64,000 bases of DNA, taken from positions 5,505,456-5,569,455 of the forward strand of contig JADCRB010000001.1 of assembly GCA_021464245.1 (NCBI GenBank), written 5' to 3'. The notes under the pieces were generated by a model, which worked only from the letters and a program-made list of their open reading frames with translations, had not been told where the DNA came from and did no database searches. Both the position numbers and the translations under genes were made by a program. Source of the stretch: Carallia brachiata. Taxonomy: Eukaryota > Streptophyta > Magnoliopsida > Malpighiales > Rhizophoraceae. Of the stretch, positions 34,108 to 45,380 are shown piece after piece (the first letter of the stretch is position 1; each line of letters begins with the position of its first letter).

Positions 34108-34816
34108 ATGGAGGTCCTTGGATATTGCAAGCATGCAATATTTTATAAGCTTCTTGTGGTGGCCATGATAGCCACGTTGGCGCAAGGCCAGGGAACTAGA
34201 GTTGGATTTTACTCAACCTCATGCCCTCGAGCAGAGGCCATAGTTCAGGCCACGGTCCAGTCTCATTTCAGATCTGATCCAACCATTGCACCTGGTTTGC
34301 TCAGGATGCATTTCCATGATTGCTTTGTAAATGGCTGCGATGGTTCCATCCTCATTGATGGTTCTAACACCGAGAAAACAGCCCCTCCTAACTTGTTGCT
34401 GAGAGGATACGATGTTATCAACGATGCCAAGACCCAACTCGAAGCTCAATGCCCTGGCGTCGTCTCTTGTGCTGACATTCTTGCCCTTGCTGCCCGCGAT
34501 TCCGTCGTTCAGGTATGAATTAGGAGGGATTTCAAATTTGACTATAAAACAAATATATAATTTAAGTGGAGCTTATTTAAAATAAAAGTTAAAAAAATTA
34601 ATTGTGTGATTTTAAATTTTAAATAAAAGAAAGAGAGTAAAATTATTAAATATCAAATTATAATTATATATGTATATACATGTATTGTTAGTTAATAAGA
34701 ATTTTACATATATATAGTAAATTACTTAAGTTTATCTAAGTGGTCAATCAATCTATTTAAGTAGGAGGAAACCTCCCTAATTCCCTTCTACGGGCACAAG
34801 TCTTCCAATAGACTAA

Positions 34817-34849
<33 letters not shown>

Positions 34850-35598
34850 ACTAATGGTATACGTTCTTGTTATCCATTATTAAATTACATAGGTCTCGAA
34901 TCCGACAAATTACATATATGCATGACTATTGCAGACAAGTGGGATCGGCTGGAATGTGCCAACCGGACGCAGAGATGGAAGGGTATCATTAGCATCAGAC
35001 ACTGCCAACTTACCAGCCTTCACCGATTCTGTGGATGTTCAAAAGCAGAAGTTCTCAGCATTGGGCCTCAACACTCAAGATCTCGTCACCCTTGTTGGTA
35101 AGAATATACTCATTAATCTAAAGATTCTCATCAACAACTTGTTAAATCATCTACAAGTAAGCAGGAACATTATTAATTATGCATTATATATAGTTATCAT
35201 TAATTGGTTTCTGCTTGTCGCGCACTGATGGATAATAATTAACAGGAGGGCACACGATAGGAACGACAGCATGCCAATTCTTCAGTTACAGACTGTACAA
35301 TTTCACCACAGCAGGAGGTGCCGATCCATCCATCGACCCAACATTCGTGTCTCAACTACAGGCCCTTTGTCCACAAAACGGTGATGGGTCAAGGCGGGTT
35401 GCGTTGGACAACGGCAGCCAGAACAGGTTCGACAATTCTTTCTTCGCCAACTTGAGGAACAGCCGGGGAATTCTGGAGTCCGATCAGAAGTTGTGGGCCG
35501 ACGCCACAACAAGAACCTTCGTCCAACGCTTCCTCGGCATCAGAGGACTGCTGGGTTTGACATTTAGTGTTGAGTTTTGGAAGGCCATGTTAAGATGA
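34108..35598 (+). pseudogene. Class III peroxidase, copy A, C-terminally truncated
   Basis: Exons 34108-34512, 34935-35097 and 35246-35598, all with GT-AG borders, would give 306 aa. It has a signal peptide (about residues 1-28), the distal haem site [10 protein letters not shown] (Arg66, His70), LAARDSV at the end of exon 1, and the proximal site LVTLVGGHTIG (His192). These are the marks of secreted plant peroxidases that oxidise phenolics with H2O2. Compared with copy B, an extra T in GAGTTTTGG and two one-base losses shift the frame. The protein stops at 35596-35598, about 24 residues early, losing the conserved C-terminal SNIGVKTG...RRVC segment with its disulfide cysteine. Exon 1 differs from copy B at only about 4 of 405 bases. 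It may still be transcribed; activity is doubtful. Confidence 0.85.
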
Positions 35599-38283
35599 GC
35601 AACATTGGCGTCAAAACTGGTTCGGATGGTGAAATTCGCAGGGTCTGCTCGGCTATCAATTGATGGTTGAACTAAATAATCTGATGCATTAAAAATTTAA
35701 TCTTTGGTTATTTTCCACATGTGTACCTTAAAAACGAAGGCAAAAGTGTCTTTGTTAATTTCATTTTGATTTCTAATTGTAAGTCAAGCAATGGATAAGA
35801 CATAAGAAAATAACATGTACATCCTGTTGCAGCTTGCAAAGTATTGGATATGCAATTATATATGGAAAAACATATGGATAATGCAATGTTTTGATTTTCG
35901 ACCTAAACACGCACGTCTAGAGCGCCTCCATGATTGGAATCTTTCCAATGTGCTGCAAATTTACCGATCTTTGACTGATTACAAACAATAATAAAAGCAT
36001 CATGCTAGTGCGGCAGACGCTTCTTGTATTTTTGGCGGCAAAAAGGTTAGGGGAAGAAGAAATCTATTTAACTCTAAGTTAAGGGATATTATAGAAAACC
36101 AGAGATTTACATTAAAATTTACATATTATCATTGTGACACATCAATGGACTCCAAACAACGATCAAATAGTGTATGACAACTTCTCAAGACGTTCCAATT
36201 TTAATTCACTTGTGAGGCTAACATAACTCTAGTGAGCCTTGGGTATCTGTCTCCGTTTATCTTGTTGGAAAAAAATTGCTGAGTTTGTCTTCCATGGAAT
36301 AAAATGGTCTCCTCACTACCCTTTTCTAAAACCAATTCCGCGTAATGGTTCTAATATTGTGATATTCAAGATGTCTTAGATTAGTCTAGTGCTTGGTCTT
36401 TTGGTTAAAAATAATGAAAATAGTTGTTAAAACAAAGCTGTAAATGATCATTTTTCGTGATATTTAGTTATCTATAGAACACCTAATTGCAAGTCATAAA
36501 GGATTACAACGTTTTAAATTTAACATCTAAATTTAGTTATTATTTATGAAAGGAAAGAAGTCTAAAATTTTGAGAGAGTAGTTATACTTTTTGTTAGGGT
36601 GAATGTGGATCAGTTTTAATCCTTATATCCAAACAAAACCGTTAGTGATAGTTTTAAAATTTTTAATACCACATCAAACTAGCATAAGAATGCAATAAGC
36701 TAAAATGTCATTAGTGTTTCATGGTTACGACTTGACTCATACTTATTGAAACAAAAATTGTCATGCACTATTTTTTTGTTTTATTTTATCCACTTGTCTG
36801 ATAATCAACGGTGTCCAGACATTGACTTTTGACCTCAAAAGTAAATTTTTAAAAAAGGATCAACTATAAATAATTAAAAGCATAATAAGGAAAATCTTAT
36901 GAATAATATGGTTATATTTGTTATGTTGGGTCTCAAAGGATATGGACAATGGGGGATGTTTTGTTTTTTTCGTGTAATCTATGCCTTCATAAAATGTATT
37001 TTTAGGCTTTAGTATTATAATAAGGTTCGGTTTGGATTTGGCCAATTTTAAACTTTCAAAACTGTAGTCAAATGCACTTCACTTAAATTACAAGCTATAT
37101 CCAACTTATTTTCGACATTTTTGATAGTTTCACTTTTCTTTTGGTCGAATTAGTTGGGTTGAGTGAATTGAGAAGTTATGTATATAACCCACCTTGTTGT
37201 ACACCGGGATTCAATTGCCTGAAGTATGTATAATTTACATTTCGTATTACGAGTTTATGAAATATTTACGTTTCACACCAATAGTTTCACACCAATAGTT
37301 TCTAAAACTAGTAAAAAAATATATTCAGCATTAAGTGCGGTAACAATAACTACTATCCGCTAAACAGTTGTTAATAAATGTTTATTTTTTTTATAAAAAA
37401 AAGTAATGATAATTAGTTTAAAGAGCCCCAGATACCTTTTTATGTAGCCAATAAAAAATCCTCTATTTTTTAAAAATCAAATGCTCGGCTTATGATTTTT
37501 TGAAACAAAACTCACATTCAGATTCACGCTCCCCTAAGACCTAACCACGAGAAAGTTTTTTTTTTTTTCTCTGAATCAAACGAATAAAAAATTCCAACAA
37601 CAAGAAAACAAAAATTACAAAAAACTCAGATCACAAAAACTGGAAAAAAAAAACAAGAGAGAGAGAGAGATAGAGATAGTCGAAAGGGAACTATGAGAGA
37701 AAGACGAGTTTGTTAGAGTGGAAGGAATTGGGTGTTGTTAATGCTCTTATTGCAATAGCCCCCAATCCCTACAAAATTGTAGACATTTGGTTTTGTTATC
37801 CTCTTCAAAATTTGCAGAGTTGAAAGAGAAAGAAAGAGAGAGCAGTTAGAAAAGAGAGAGTTTGAGAGATGAAGTTTGAAATGAGAGTTCAGAGAGGAGA
37901 GAAAGCGAGCTCAGAAATGAAGAGTGATGTAAAATGAAAAGAATAGGATTGTCTCGTTTAAAGTTTAATTTAATATATGATGGTATAATAGTTATTCATA
38001 AATTCGTCATTTTGACTAATATTGGTTAGTCAGATTGTGTTTTTTTAATTTTAGAAATTGGTAGTGTGTAATGTATATATACCTTAATCTCTCAGTGTAA
38101 AATGTAAATTATCTCTATAGTTATCAGATAGAGATATATATATTAGGAATTGAAATCTTTGCCAAAAAATATCTGGTATCTTCATAGTTCTCATATATGA
38201 AAAAAAGAAGTTCATGTGAATAGAGTGATGCCACAAATTTAATAGTTTTATGATGATGATGACAACAACTTTATGATGATGAC
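35599..38283. other. Downstream region of peroxidase A and intergenic DNA
   Basis: 35600-36035 matches the 3' flank of copy B. 36040-38065 has no counterpart in copy B and no gene I recognise; it includes a tandem TTTCACACCAATAG repeat (37270-37300) and a purine-rich (GA) zone at 37640-37920. 38070-38275 matches 44080-44276. Confidence 0.5.
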
Positions 38284-39063
38284 CATAGTTATTAAACCCG
38301 GCTCGGCCCGGCCGGTCGGACCGGCGGCCAGATGACCCGGGCACTATGCCGGGCCGGGTTGCATGAACAGTACTCGGGTCAATTAAATAATAAAAAATTA
38401 TTTTTTGTACTTTTTTACTGTGCAAACAGTAAAAATAATATTTTTTTTAATAATAAACAGTAAAAATAAACAGTACTCCAGGACAATTAAATAATAAAAA
38501 AATTATTATTTTTTCATTATTTACTGTGTAAACAGTAAAAATAATATTTTTTAATAGTAAACAGTATTTGTACAATAAAAATTATATATTTTTTTCACTT
38601 TTATTACAAGAACAATAATATCACATAATATTTACATACTAAAATTTATATATTTTTTCTTTTTACTGTGGAACGATAAAAATATTTTTCATAATACTAA
38701 ACAATTATATAGTATTTTCTTGTATATTTAAGAATTTTTCACTTTTCACTATATTTTTTCTGTATATAAATTTTAACGTTGTTCATAACTTCATATATTA
38801 AGTAATATGTTACAATTTACATTGAAAAATAATTTTTAAGAATTTTATCAAAATGTTTAATTGATATAAATTACTTTTTTAACTTGTAAAAATGTCGTTA
38901 TTGTATTAAATTGTACAAAAAATTTATATATATTATTTGATATATTCTTTTTTTTTTAAATTAATGACCCACTGGTTAACCCAATGACCCACTGGTTAAA
39001 CCAATGACCCATTGACCTAGTCGCCAGACCGAGTCAACATCCGGGCCAGATTTAATAACTATG
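38284..39063. mobile_element. hAT-type MITE, 780 bp
   Basis: Perfect 13-bp terminal inverted repeats CATAGTTATTAAA / TTTAATAACTATG and 8-bp duplications ATGATGAC (38276-38283 and 39064-39071). The inner ends are GC-rich (CCCGGC... / ...CCGGGCC), and the middle is AT-rich with internal tandem repeats such as AATGACCCACTGGTTAA near 38963. The paralogous position near 44277-44290 is empty. No coding. Confidence 0.92.
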
Positions 39064-39071
39064 ATGATGAC

Positions 39072-40403
39072 GACAAACTTTCCATTTGATCGTGATCTTC
39101 ACCTTACAGTTACGAACTTATAGAACTCTTTAATTGCAAGTTTAAAATATGCTCTTGTGGTCCATTATTTATAAAAGTGTTTCCTCGTTAGATGTTGGAA
39201 TTTAATGTCTAATGATTACTTGAGGTAATAGTTCAGTGACAAATCAGCGTGAATTTTATATTAGCGATTTGGGTTTGAGTCCCTGCGTCCGCACCCTGTT
39301 TTGGTAAATGGTTGGGTATCTGCTACGGTAGAGAAAGATTGTGGCATGACGTTAGGTTCTAAACGCGGTAATCACTACAGTCTTTAGTGGCAGAATAACA
39401 CTCAATCTCACTGGTACTCGAGTAGTAGATCTATCTTTTTTGGAGTGGATAAATGAGGCAAGACAAACGGGAGTTACTCCAACCTCATTCCACAAATTCG
39501 ATGATCGATATATCTGCGATAAATTTTTTTCTATGTTAAAAAAAAAATGTCCACTGTATGCTTCAAACCAAGGTAAATTCTAAGTTATCCTTTTGTCATA
39601 ACAGTCTTCTAATTGTCAACAAAAGTTATTAGAGACAGAAGAGCAATAATATGTATTTCCTTGTTTTTCTTTTTCTACTCAAAAAAAAAAAAAAAGAAAA
39701 GCAGATGTGGTATTCTTTGGATAAGACATATAGAATTGTACTAAGCATACTATGCAGTAGACTGGACTGCTTAACAGAGAGTCACAAATAAGCTAACTCT
39801 ATAGCGCTCAACAATTGTCATTAATTTTTTTTATAACTATGCAAAATTATAAATATTTTTAACTCTATTATTGAACGTGTTAATAAAGAGTTTGGAGTAG
39901 TTGACTTGACAATATGTCTAGGTAAACCAAGAACGTAGGTGGAGCCCACTGCCCCACATAACGAAAAAGAATTTGCATAAGAGTATCAATACATGTGTTA
40001 AATTTTAGTGTCTTGATTAAAATTAAGATTGATAATTTTGAAATAAAACTGATAATTTTTGTAATCAAAAAACAACAGCTTTTAATTTTTATTTCAAAAA
40101 TTATTGGTCTTATTTTAAAATTATCAATCTTAGTTTTAATCAAGATACTAACTAAACTATCAAAATTCAGCACACTAACATTTTGTCTTTGCATAATATC
40201 AACAAAATGAGTTGGGCCAAGGAGTCATATAGATGCTTTTCATATTAACCTAGCAGTTTTAGCTCATTGGCTTTTTAATAATCGTTTCCTTCTTCAATGG
40301 AAAGACTAGACATGTCAAATAGGTCATGTTGTGTCAAGAACGACTTAATTATTTTAAAACGCACTTATTCTGTACTATGCCTTGACACGGCTCATTTGTC
40401 TTT
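39072..40403. other. Duplicated intergenic DNA, end of copy A
   Basis: Matches about 44290-45508 with indels; contains the foldback element at 39990-40185. No gene seen. 40309-40403 is the short spacer between duplication copies. Confidence 0.5.
39990..40185. mobile_element. Foldback MITE-like palindrome
   Basis: Two arms of about 80 bp: TTGATTAAAATTAAGATTGAT is followed about 80 bp later by its near reverse complement (ATCAATCTTAGTTTTAATCAA). Relatives lie at 45195-45380 (the duplicated copy) and 47780-47960. Confidence 0.65.
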
Positions 40404-41139
40404 CAAAAAGTAACTAGGTAAGAAATATTCATGTAGCTCGTACTATTTCCAAGTGTTTATAATTTTAATCTTTTTTTGCCCGGTATAATGGAAGCCAAAA
40501 GTTCACTTTAATACAAATATTAAACCAAAATTCCATAGGTTAACCACCCATAATTAGATTAATGGTAAGGGGCAATTTGAAAGGATTGTGGAATTGTGCT
40601 GATTAAGCACTCGTTCCTAGGTTAATACCCTACGTGCATTCATTGCTTTGAGTACAGAGCCATGGTTGCTAAATATCATGAAACCAACCTCGAATTTGCC
40701 TTTGGTAATATAACAAGAAAATATTGGGGGACATAGAGCGGAGGAAAGAAGTGACGTGACTTTATTGGCGCCACATCTTTAGAAAGTGTTTTTTTTTTCC
40801 GGAATTTAAAAGTTTTTTGCTAAAAAACAATGCATTATGTAACAAGAATGGTGAAAAGTGCAACAAAAATAACAATATGTGTAACGAGAAATAAAAAAAA
40901 AAAAATATTAAACTGGCTGCAAATTTATGTTTGTTGCACATTCTCCAGTCTATGTTGGACATTCAGTGATTTTAGAGGAAAAATAAAAGATTGCAGAATT
41001 GAGTGATTTTAGACGAAAAATTTCAAAATTTTAAGTAAAATAACTTTTTAACACATAATATTCATGTACCGTGTATCTTTCCTATAACGAAGACTCTTAA
41101 AAAAATCTAAAATATTGTGTCCTACAAATATGGGACGCA

Positions 41140-41826
41140 ATATGTCTTTTTTTTTCAGTAAATTAGTTTAAACCGAAATTTAAATTTGAAAATTTTAACC
41201 TATGATTTTAATACTGTTGCCTCTACGCTTTATGCATACATATAAGGAATCTATTTTGCAACAATAAATTAAACGAAAATGATACAGGGCAGGATTTTGC
41301 TAAGTCCCTAACTGGGTAGTCAACTGCATTTAAAAAAGAATATTTTTAAAAAATATGAATTTTAAGAAAAAATAAATTTGCAAAAATAATTAATTAAAAT
41401 TTAAAATAATATTAATTATGTTTAGAGTTTATATTTTAAGAAAATAAAAAAAAAACCTAAAAATACAAAGACGCGTCTGCATTAATTAAATCTAACATAA
41501 CAACATGAAAGTCGGGGGTTGACCACGACTTTTCTGCAAGCGCGGCCCCGTCACTACATGACAAAGATTACCACTGGATCCCAATTATTTTTCCGGTGAC
41601 ATCATTTGAAACTTTTCCCATGCATCTTTTCAAAATCCAGGCACCACTAGCCGGTTTTGCTTACTCTTCCACCAACAGTTGACTATGTAACGCCTATATG
41701 CTGCTTACTGCCTACCCAAGAACGCACACACAAAAGAGAGCTTTTGATTATAGCTACTTAATTACAAACATTGAAGACATCAATTAGTGTAGCAAAAGCC
41801 CCTACGCCCTTTCTCAGTTTATTACA
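41140..41826 (+). promoter_or_regulatory. Upstream region of peroxidase copy B
   Basis: Corresponds to 33416-34107. The TATA box is changed to TATGTAA (41694-41700) and the following TATATATAT is shortened. Confidence 0.55.
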
Positions 41827-42529
41827 ATGGAGGTCCTTGGATATTGCAAGCATGCAATATTTTATAAGCTTCTTGTGGTGGCCATGATAGCCACGTTGGC
41901 GCAAGGCCAGGGAACTAGAGTTGGATTTTACTCAACCTCATGCCCTCGAGCAGAGGCCATAGTTCAGGCCACGGTCCAGTCTCATTTCAGATCTGATCCA
42001 ACCATTGCACCTGGTTTGCTCAGGATGCATTTCCATGATTGCTTTGTAAATGGCTGCGATGGTTCCATCCTCATTGATGGTTCTAACACCGAGAAAACAG
42101 CCCCTCCTAACCTGTTGCTGAGAGGATACGATGTTATCAACAATGCCAAGACCCAACTCGAAGCTCAATGCCCTGGCGTCGTCTCTTGTGCTGACATTCT
42201 TGCCCTTGCTACCCGCGATTCTGTCGTTCAGGTATGAATTAGGAGGGATTTCAAATTTGACTTTATAACAAATATATAATTTAAGTGGAGTCTTTTTAAA
42301 ATAAAAAATAAAAAAATTAATTGTGTGGTTTTAAATTTTAAATAAAAGAAAGAGAGTAAAATTAATAAATATCAAATTATGATTTTATTTATACATACAT
42401 ATATTGTTAATTAATAGGAATTTTACATATATACAGTAAGTTACTCAAGTTTATCTAAGTAGTCAATCAACATGTTTAAGTACGAGGAGACCTCCCTAAT
42501 TCCCTTTGGGCACAAGTCTTCCAATAAAC

Positions 42530-42561
<32 letters not shown>

Positions 42562-43385
42562 TACAACTAATGGTATGCGTTCTTGTTATCCTTTATTAAA
42601 TTACATTGGTCTCGAATCCGACAAATTAAATATATGCATGACTATTGCAGACAAGTGGGATCGGCTGGAATGTGCCAACCGGACGCAGAGATGGAAGGGT
42701 ATCATTAGCATCAGACACTGCCAACTTACCAGCCTTCACCGATTCTGTGGACGTTCAAAAACAGAAGTTCTCAGCATTGGGTCTCAACACTCAAGATCTC
42801 GTCACCCTTGTTGGTAAGAATATACTAATTAATCTAAAGAATTCTCAACAAATAACTTGTTAAATCATCTACAAGTAATCAAGGAACATTATTAATTATG
42901 CATTATATATAGTTATCATTAACTGTTTTTCTGCTTTGTCGCGCACTGATGGATAATAATTAACAGGAGGGCACACGATAGGAACGACAGCATGCCAATT
43001 CTTCAGGTACAGACTGAACAATTTCACCATAGCAGGAGGTGCCGATCCATCCATCGACCCAACATTCGTGTCTCAACTACAGGCCCTTTGTCCACAAAAC
43101 GGTGATGGGTCAAGGCGGGTTGCGTTGGACACCGGCAGCCAGAACAGGTTCGACAATTCTTTCTTCGCCAACTTGAGGAACAGCCGGGGAATACTGGAGT
43201 CCGATCAGAAGTTGTGGGCCGACGCCACGACAAGAACCTTCGTCCAACGCTTCCTCGGCATCAGAGGACTGCTGGGTTTGACATTTAGTGTTGAGTTTGG
43301 AAGGTCCATGGTTAAGATGAGCAACATTGGCGTCAAAACTGGTTCGGATGGTGAAATTCGCAGGGTCTGCTCGGCTATCAATTGA
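41827..43385 (+). CDS. Class III peroxidase, copy B (secreted, haem)
   Basis: Exons 41827-42231, 42651-42813 and 42967-43385 (GT-AG borders) give 328 aa, the usual length. A signal peptide spans about residues 1-28. The mature protein starts near [16 protein letters not shown]. The distal haem/Ca site is [15 protein letters not shown] (Arg66, His70), the proximal His192 lies in GGHTIG, and the C-terminus is complete ([19 protein letters not shown]) with the expected disulfide cysteines. The intron normally found near the distal site is absent. Oddities relative to copy A and the family are LATRDSV for [15 protein letters not shown] for D at that site, and RLNNF for RLYNF. It probably acts in the cell wall or apoplast on phenolics with H2O2. 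The sequence resembles the peroxidase N1 group, from memory. Confidence 0.9.
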
Positions 43386-45194
43386 TGGTTGAACTTAAAT
43401 AATCTGATGCATTAAAAATTTAATCTTTGGTTATTTTCCACATGTGTACCTTAAAACGAAGGCAAAAGTGTCTTTGTTAATTTCATTTTGATTTCTAATT
43501 GTAAGTCAAGCAAATGGATAAGACATAAGAAAATAACATGTACATCCTGTTGCAGCTTGCAAAGTATTGGATATGCAATTATATATGGAATAACATATGG
43601 ATAATGCAATGTTTTGATTTTCGACCTAAACACGTCTAGAGCGCCTCCATGATCTTGGAATCTTTCCAAATGTGCTGCAAATTTAGCGATCTTTGACCAG
43701 TTACAAACAATAATAAACAAAGCATCATGCTAGTGCGGCAGCTGCTTCTTGTATTTTTTGGCGGGATTACACCTATTTTTCTTCTAAATCTTTATAGACT
43801 TTTTTAATTTAGCTCTAAACTTTTTAACTTTTTTAATTGAATTCTAAATTTTTAAATTTTTTTTACAAACTGATATTCTATTAATAAAATTCAGTCAAAC
43901 CGTTAAATTAATTATTGACCAAACGAGGATAAATAAAAAAAAATCTTAAATATGGTTTCTTCTGTATTTTCAAGTTTTAATATTTTAAAAAATAATTGAA
44001 ATATTTAAAAAATGGCAAAAAAAATCCCTACATCAAATTTATAAAAAAAAAAAAAGGGCAAAAATCAGAAAATGGTAAATATACCTTAATCTCCAAATAT
44101 GAAATGTGAATTATCTCTACAGTTATCAGAAAGAGGGATATATATTAGGAATTAGAATCTTTGCTAGAAAATATCTGGTATCTTCTTAGTTCTCATACAT
44201 GCAAAAAAAAAAAAGGTTCATGTGAATAGAATGACGCCGTAAATTTAATAGCTTTATGATGATGATGACAATATCTTTACGATGACGACGACAAACTTTC
44301 CTTTTGATCATGATCTTAGCCTTACAGTAATAGACTTATAAACTCTTTAATTGCAAGTTTAAAATATGATATCGTGGTCCACTGTTTATAAAACTGTTTC
44401 CTTGTCAGACGTTGGAACTTCATGTCTAATGATTATCTGAGGTACTAACTTAGTGATATGTTAGCATAAATTTTATATTGGCGACTTGAATTAGAGTTCC
44501 TACGCCTGCACCCTCTCCCGACAAATAGTTAGGTATCTGCTGCAGTGAAGAAAGATTGTGGCGCAATACTTGGTAATCTTTATAGTTTCTAGTGGAAGAG
44601 TTACACTCTGTCTCACTAGTGCTTAAATAGTATGTCTGTTTCTTTGGAAGTGGTTGAATGAGGTAAAACAATCAAGAGTTACTCTAACTTTAACTCATAA
44701 ATTCAAATAATCGACATATCCACAATAAATTTTTTTGATGTTCGAAAAACAAAATGTCTAATGTATGCTTCAAACCAAGGTAAATTCTAGGTTATCATTT
44801 TGTCATAATCGTCCTCTAATTGTTAACAAAAGTTATTAAAGACAAAAGGGCAATAATATGTATTTCTTTATTTTTCTTTTTCTACTAAAAAAAAATACAA
44901 AAGAAAAGTAGATGTGGTATTCTTTAGATAAGACATATAGAATTGTACTCAGTATACTACACAGTAAATTAGGCCGCTTCACAAAAAATCACAAATAAAC
45001 TAACTCTATAGTACTCAAAAATTGTCATTAATTTTTCTTATAACTATACATAATTATAAATATATTTAACTCTATGGAATATATTAATAAAGAGTGTGGT
45101 GTAGTTGACTTAACTTTGTGCCTAGGTAAACCAAGCACGTAGGTGGAGCCCACTGCTCCACCTAATGAAAAAGAATTGGCATAAAACACAAATA

Positions 45195-45380
45195 TATGTG
45201 GTAAATTTTAATATACCGGTTGAATTTAAAATTGATAATTTTAAAATAAAATTAATAATTTATATAATAAAAAATAATAATTTTTAATTTTTTAAAAAAA
45301 TTATTAATTTTATTTTAAAATTATTAATTTTAATTTTAATTAAAATACTAATCAAAATATCAAAATTTAATATACTTGCA
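45195..45380. mobile_element. Foldback MITE-like palindrome (duplicated copy)
   Basis: Same position in copy B as 39990-40185, more decayed; arms built on AAATTGATAATTTTAAAAT-like blocks. Confidence 0.55.

Larger units (their letters stand above)
22733..40308 (+). repeat. Tandem segmental duplication, copy A
   Basis: Aligns with 40404-45508. Matching landmarks are AGAAATATTCATGTAGCTCG near 22750 and 40420, the whole peroxidase gene with promoter and introns, the 38.07-38.28-kb block with 44.08-44.28 kb, and the end AATCGTTTCCTTCTTCAATGG near 40290 and 45490. Copy A is much longer because it has the 9.95-kb TAT element (23461-33410), the 0.78-kb hAT MITE (38284-39063) and about 2 kb at about 36040-38065 not seen in B. 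Confidence 0.9.

Noticed and set aside
34219..34449. Antisense ORF in peroxidase exon 1 (also 41938-42168)
   Set aside because: Mirror of a strongly supported exon; no family.
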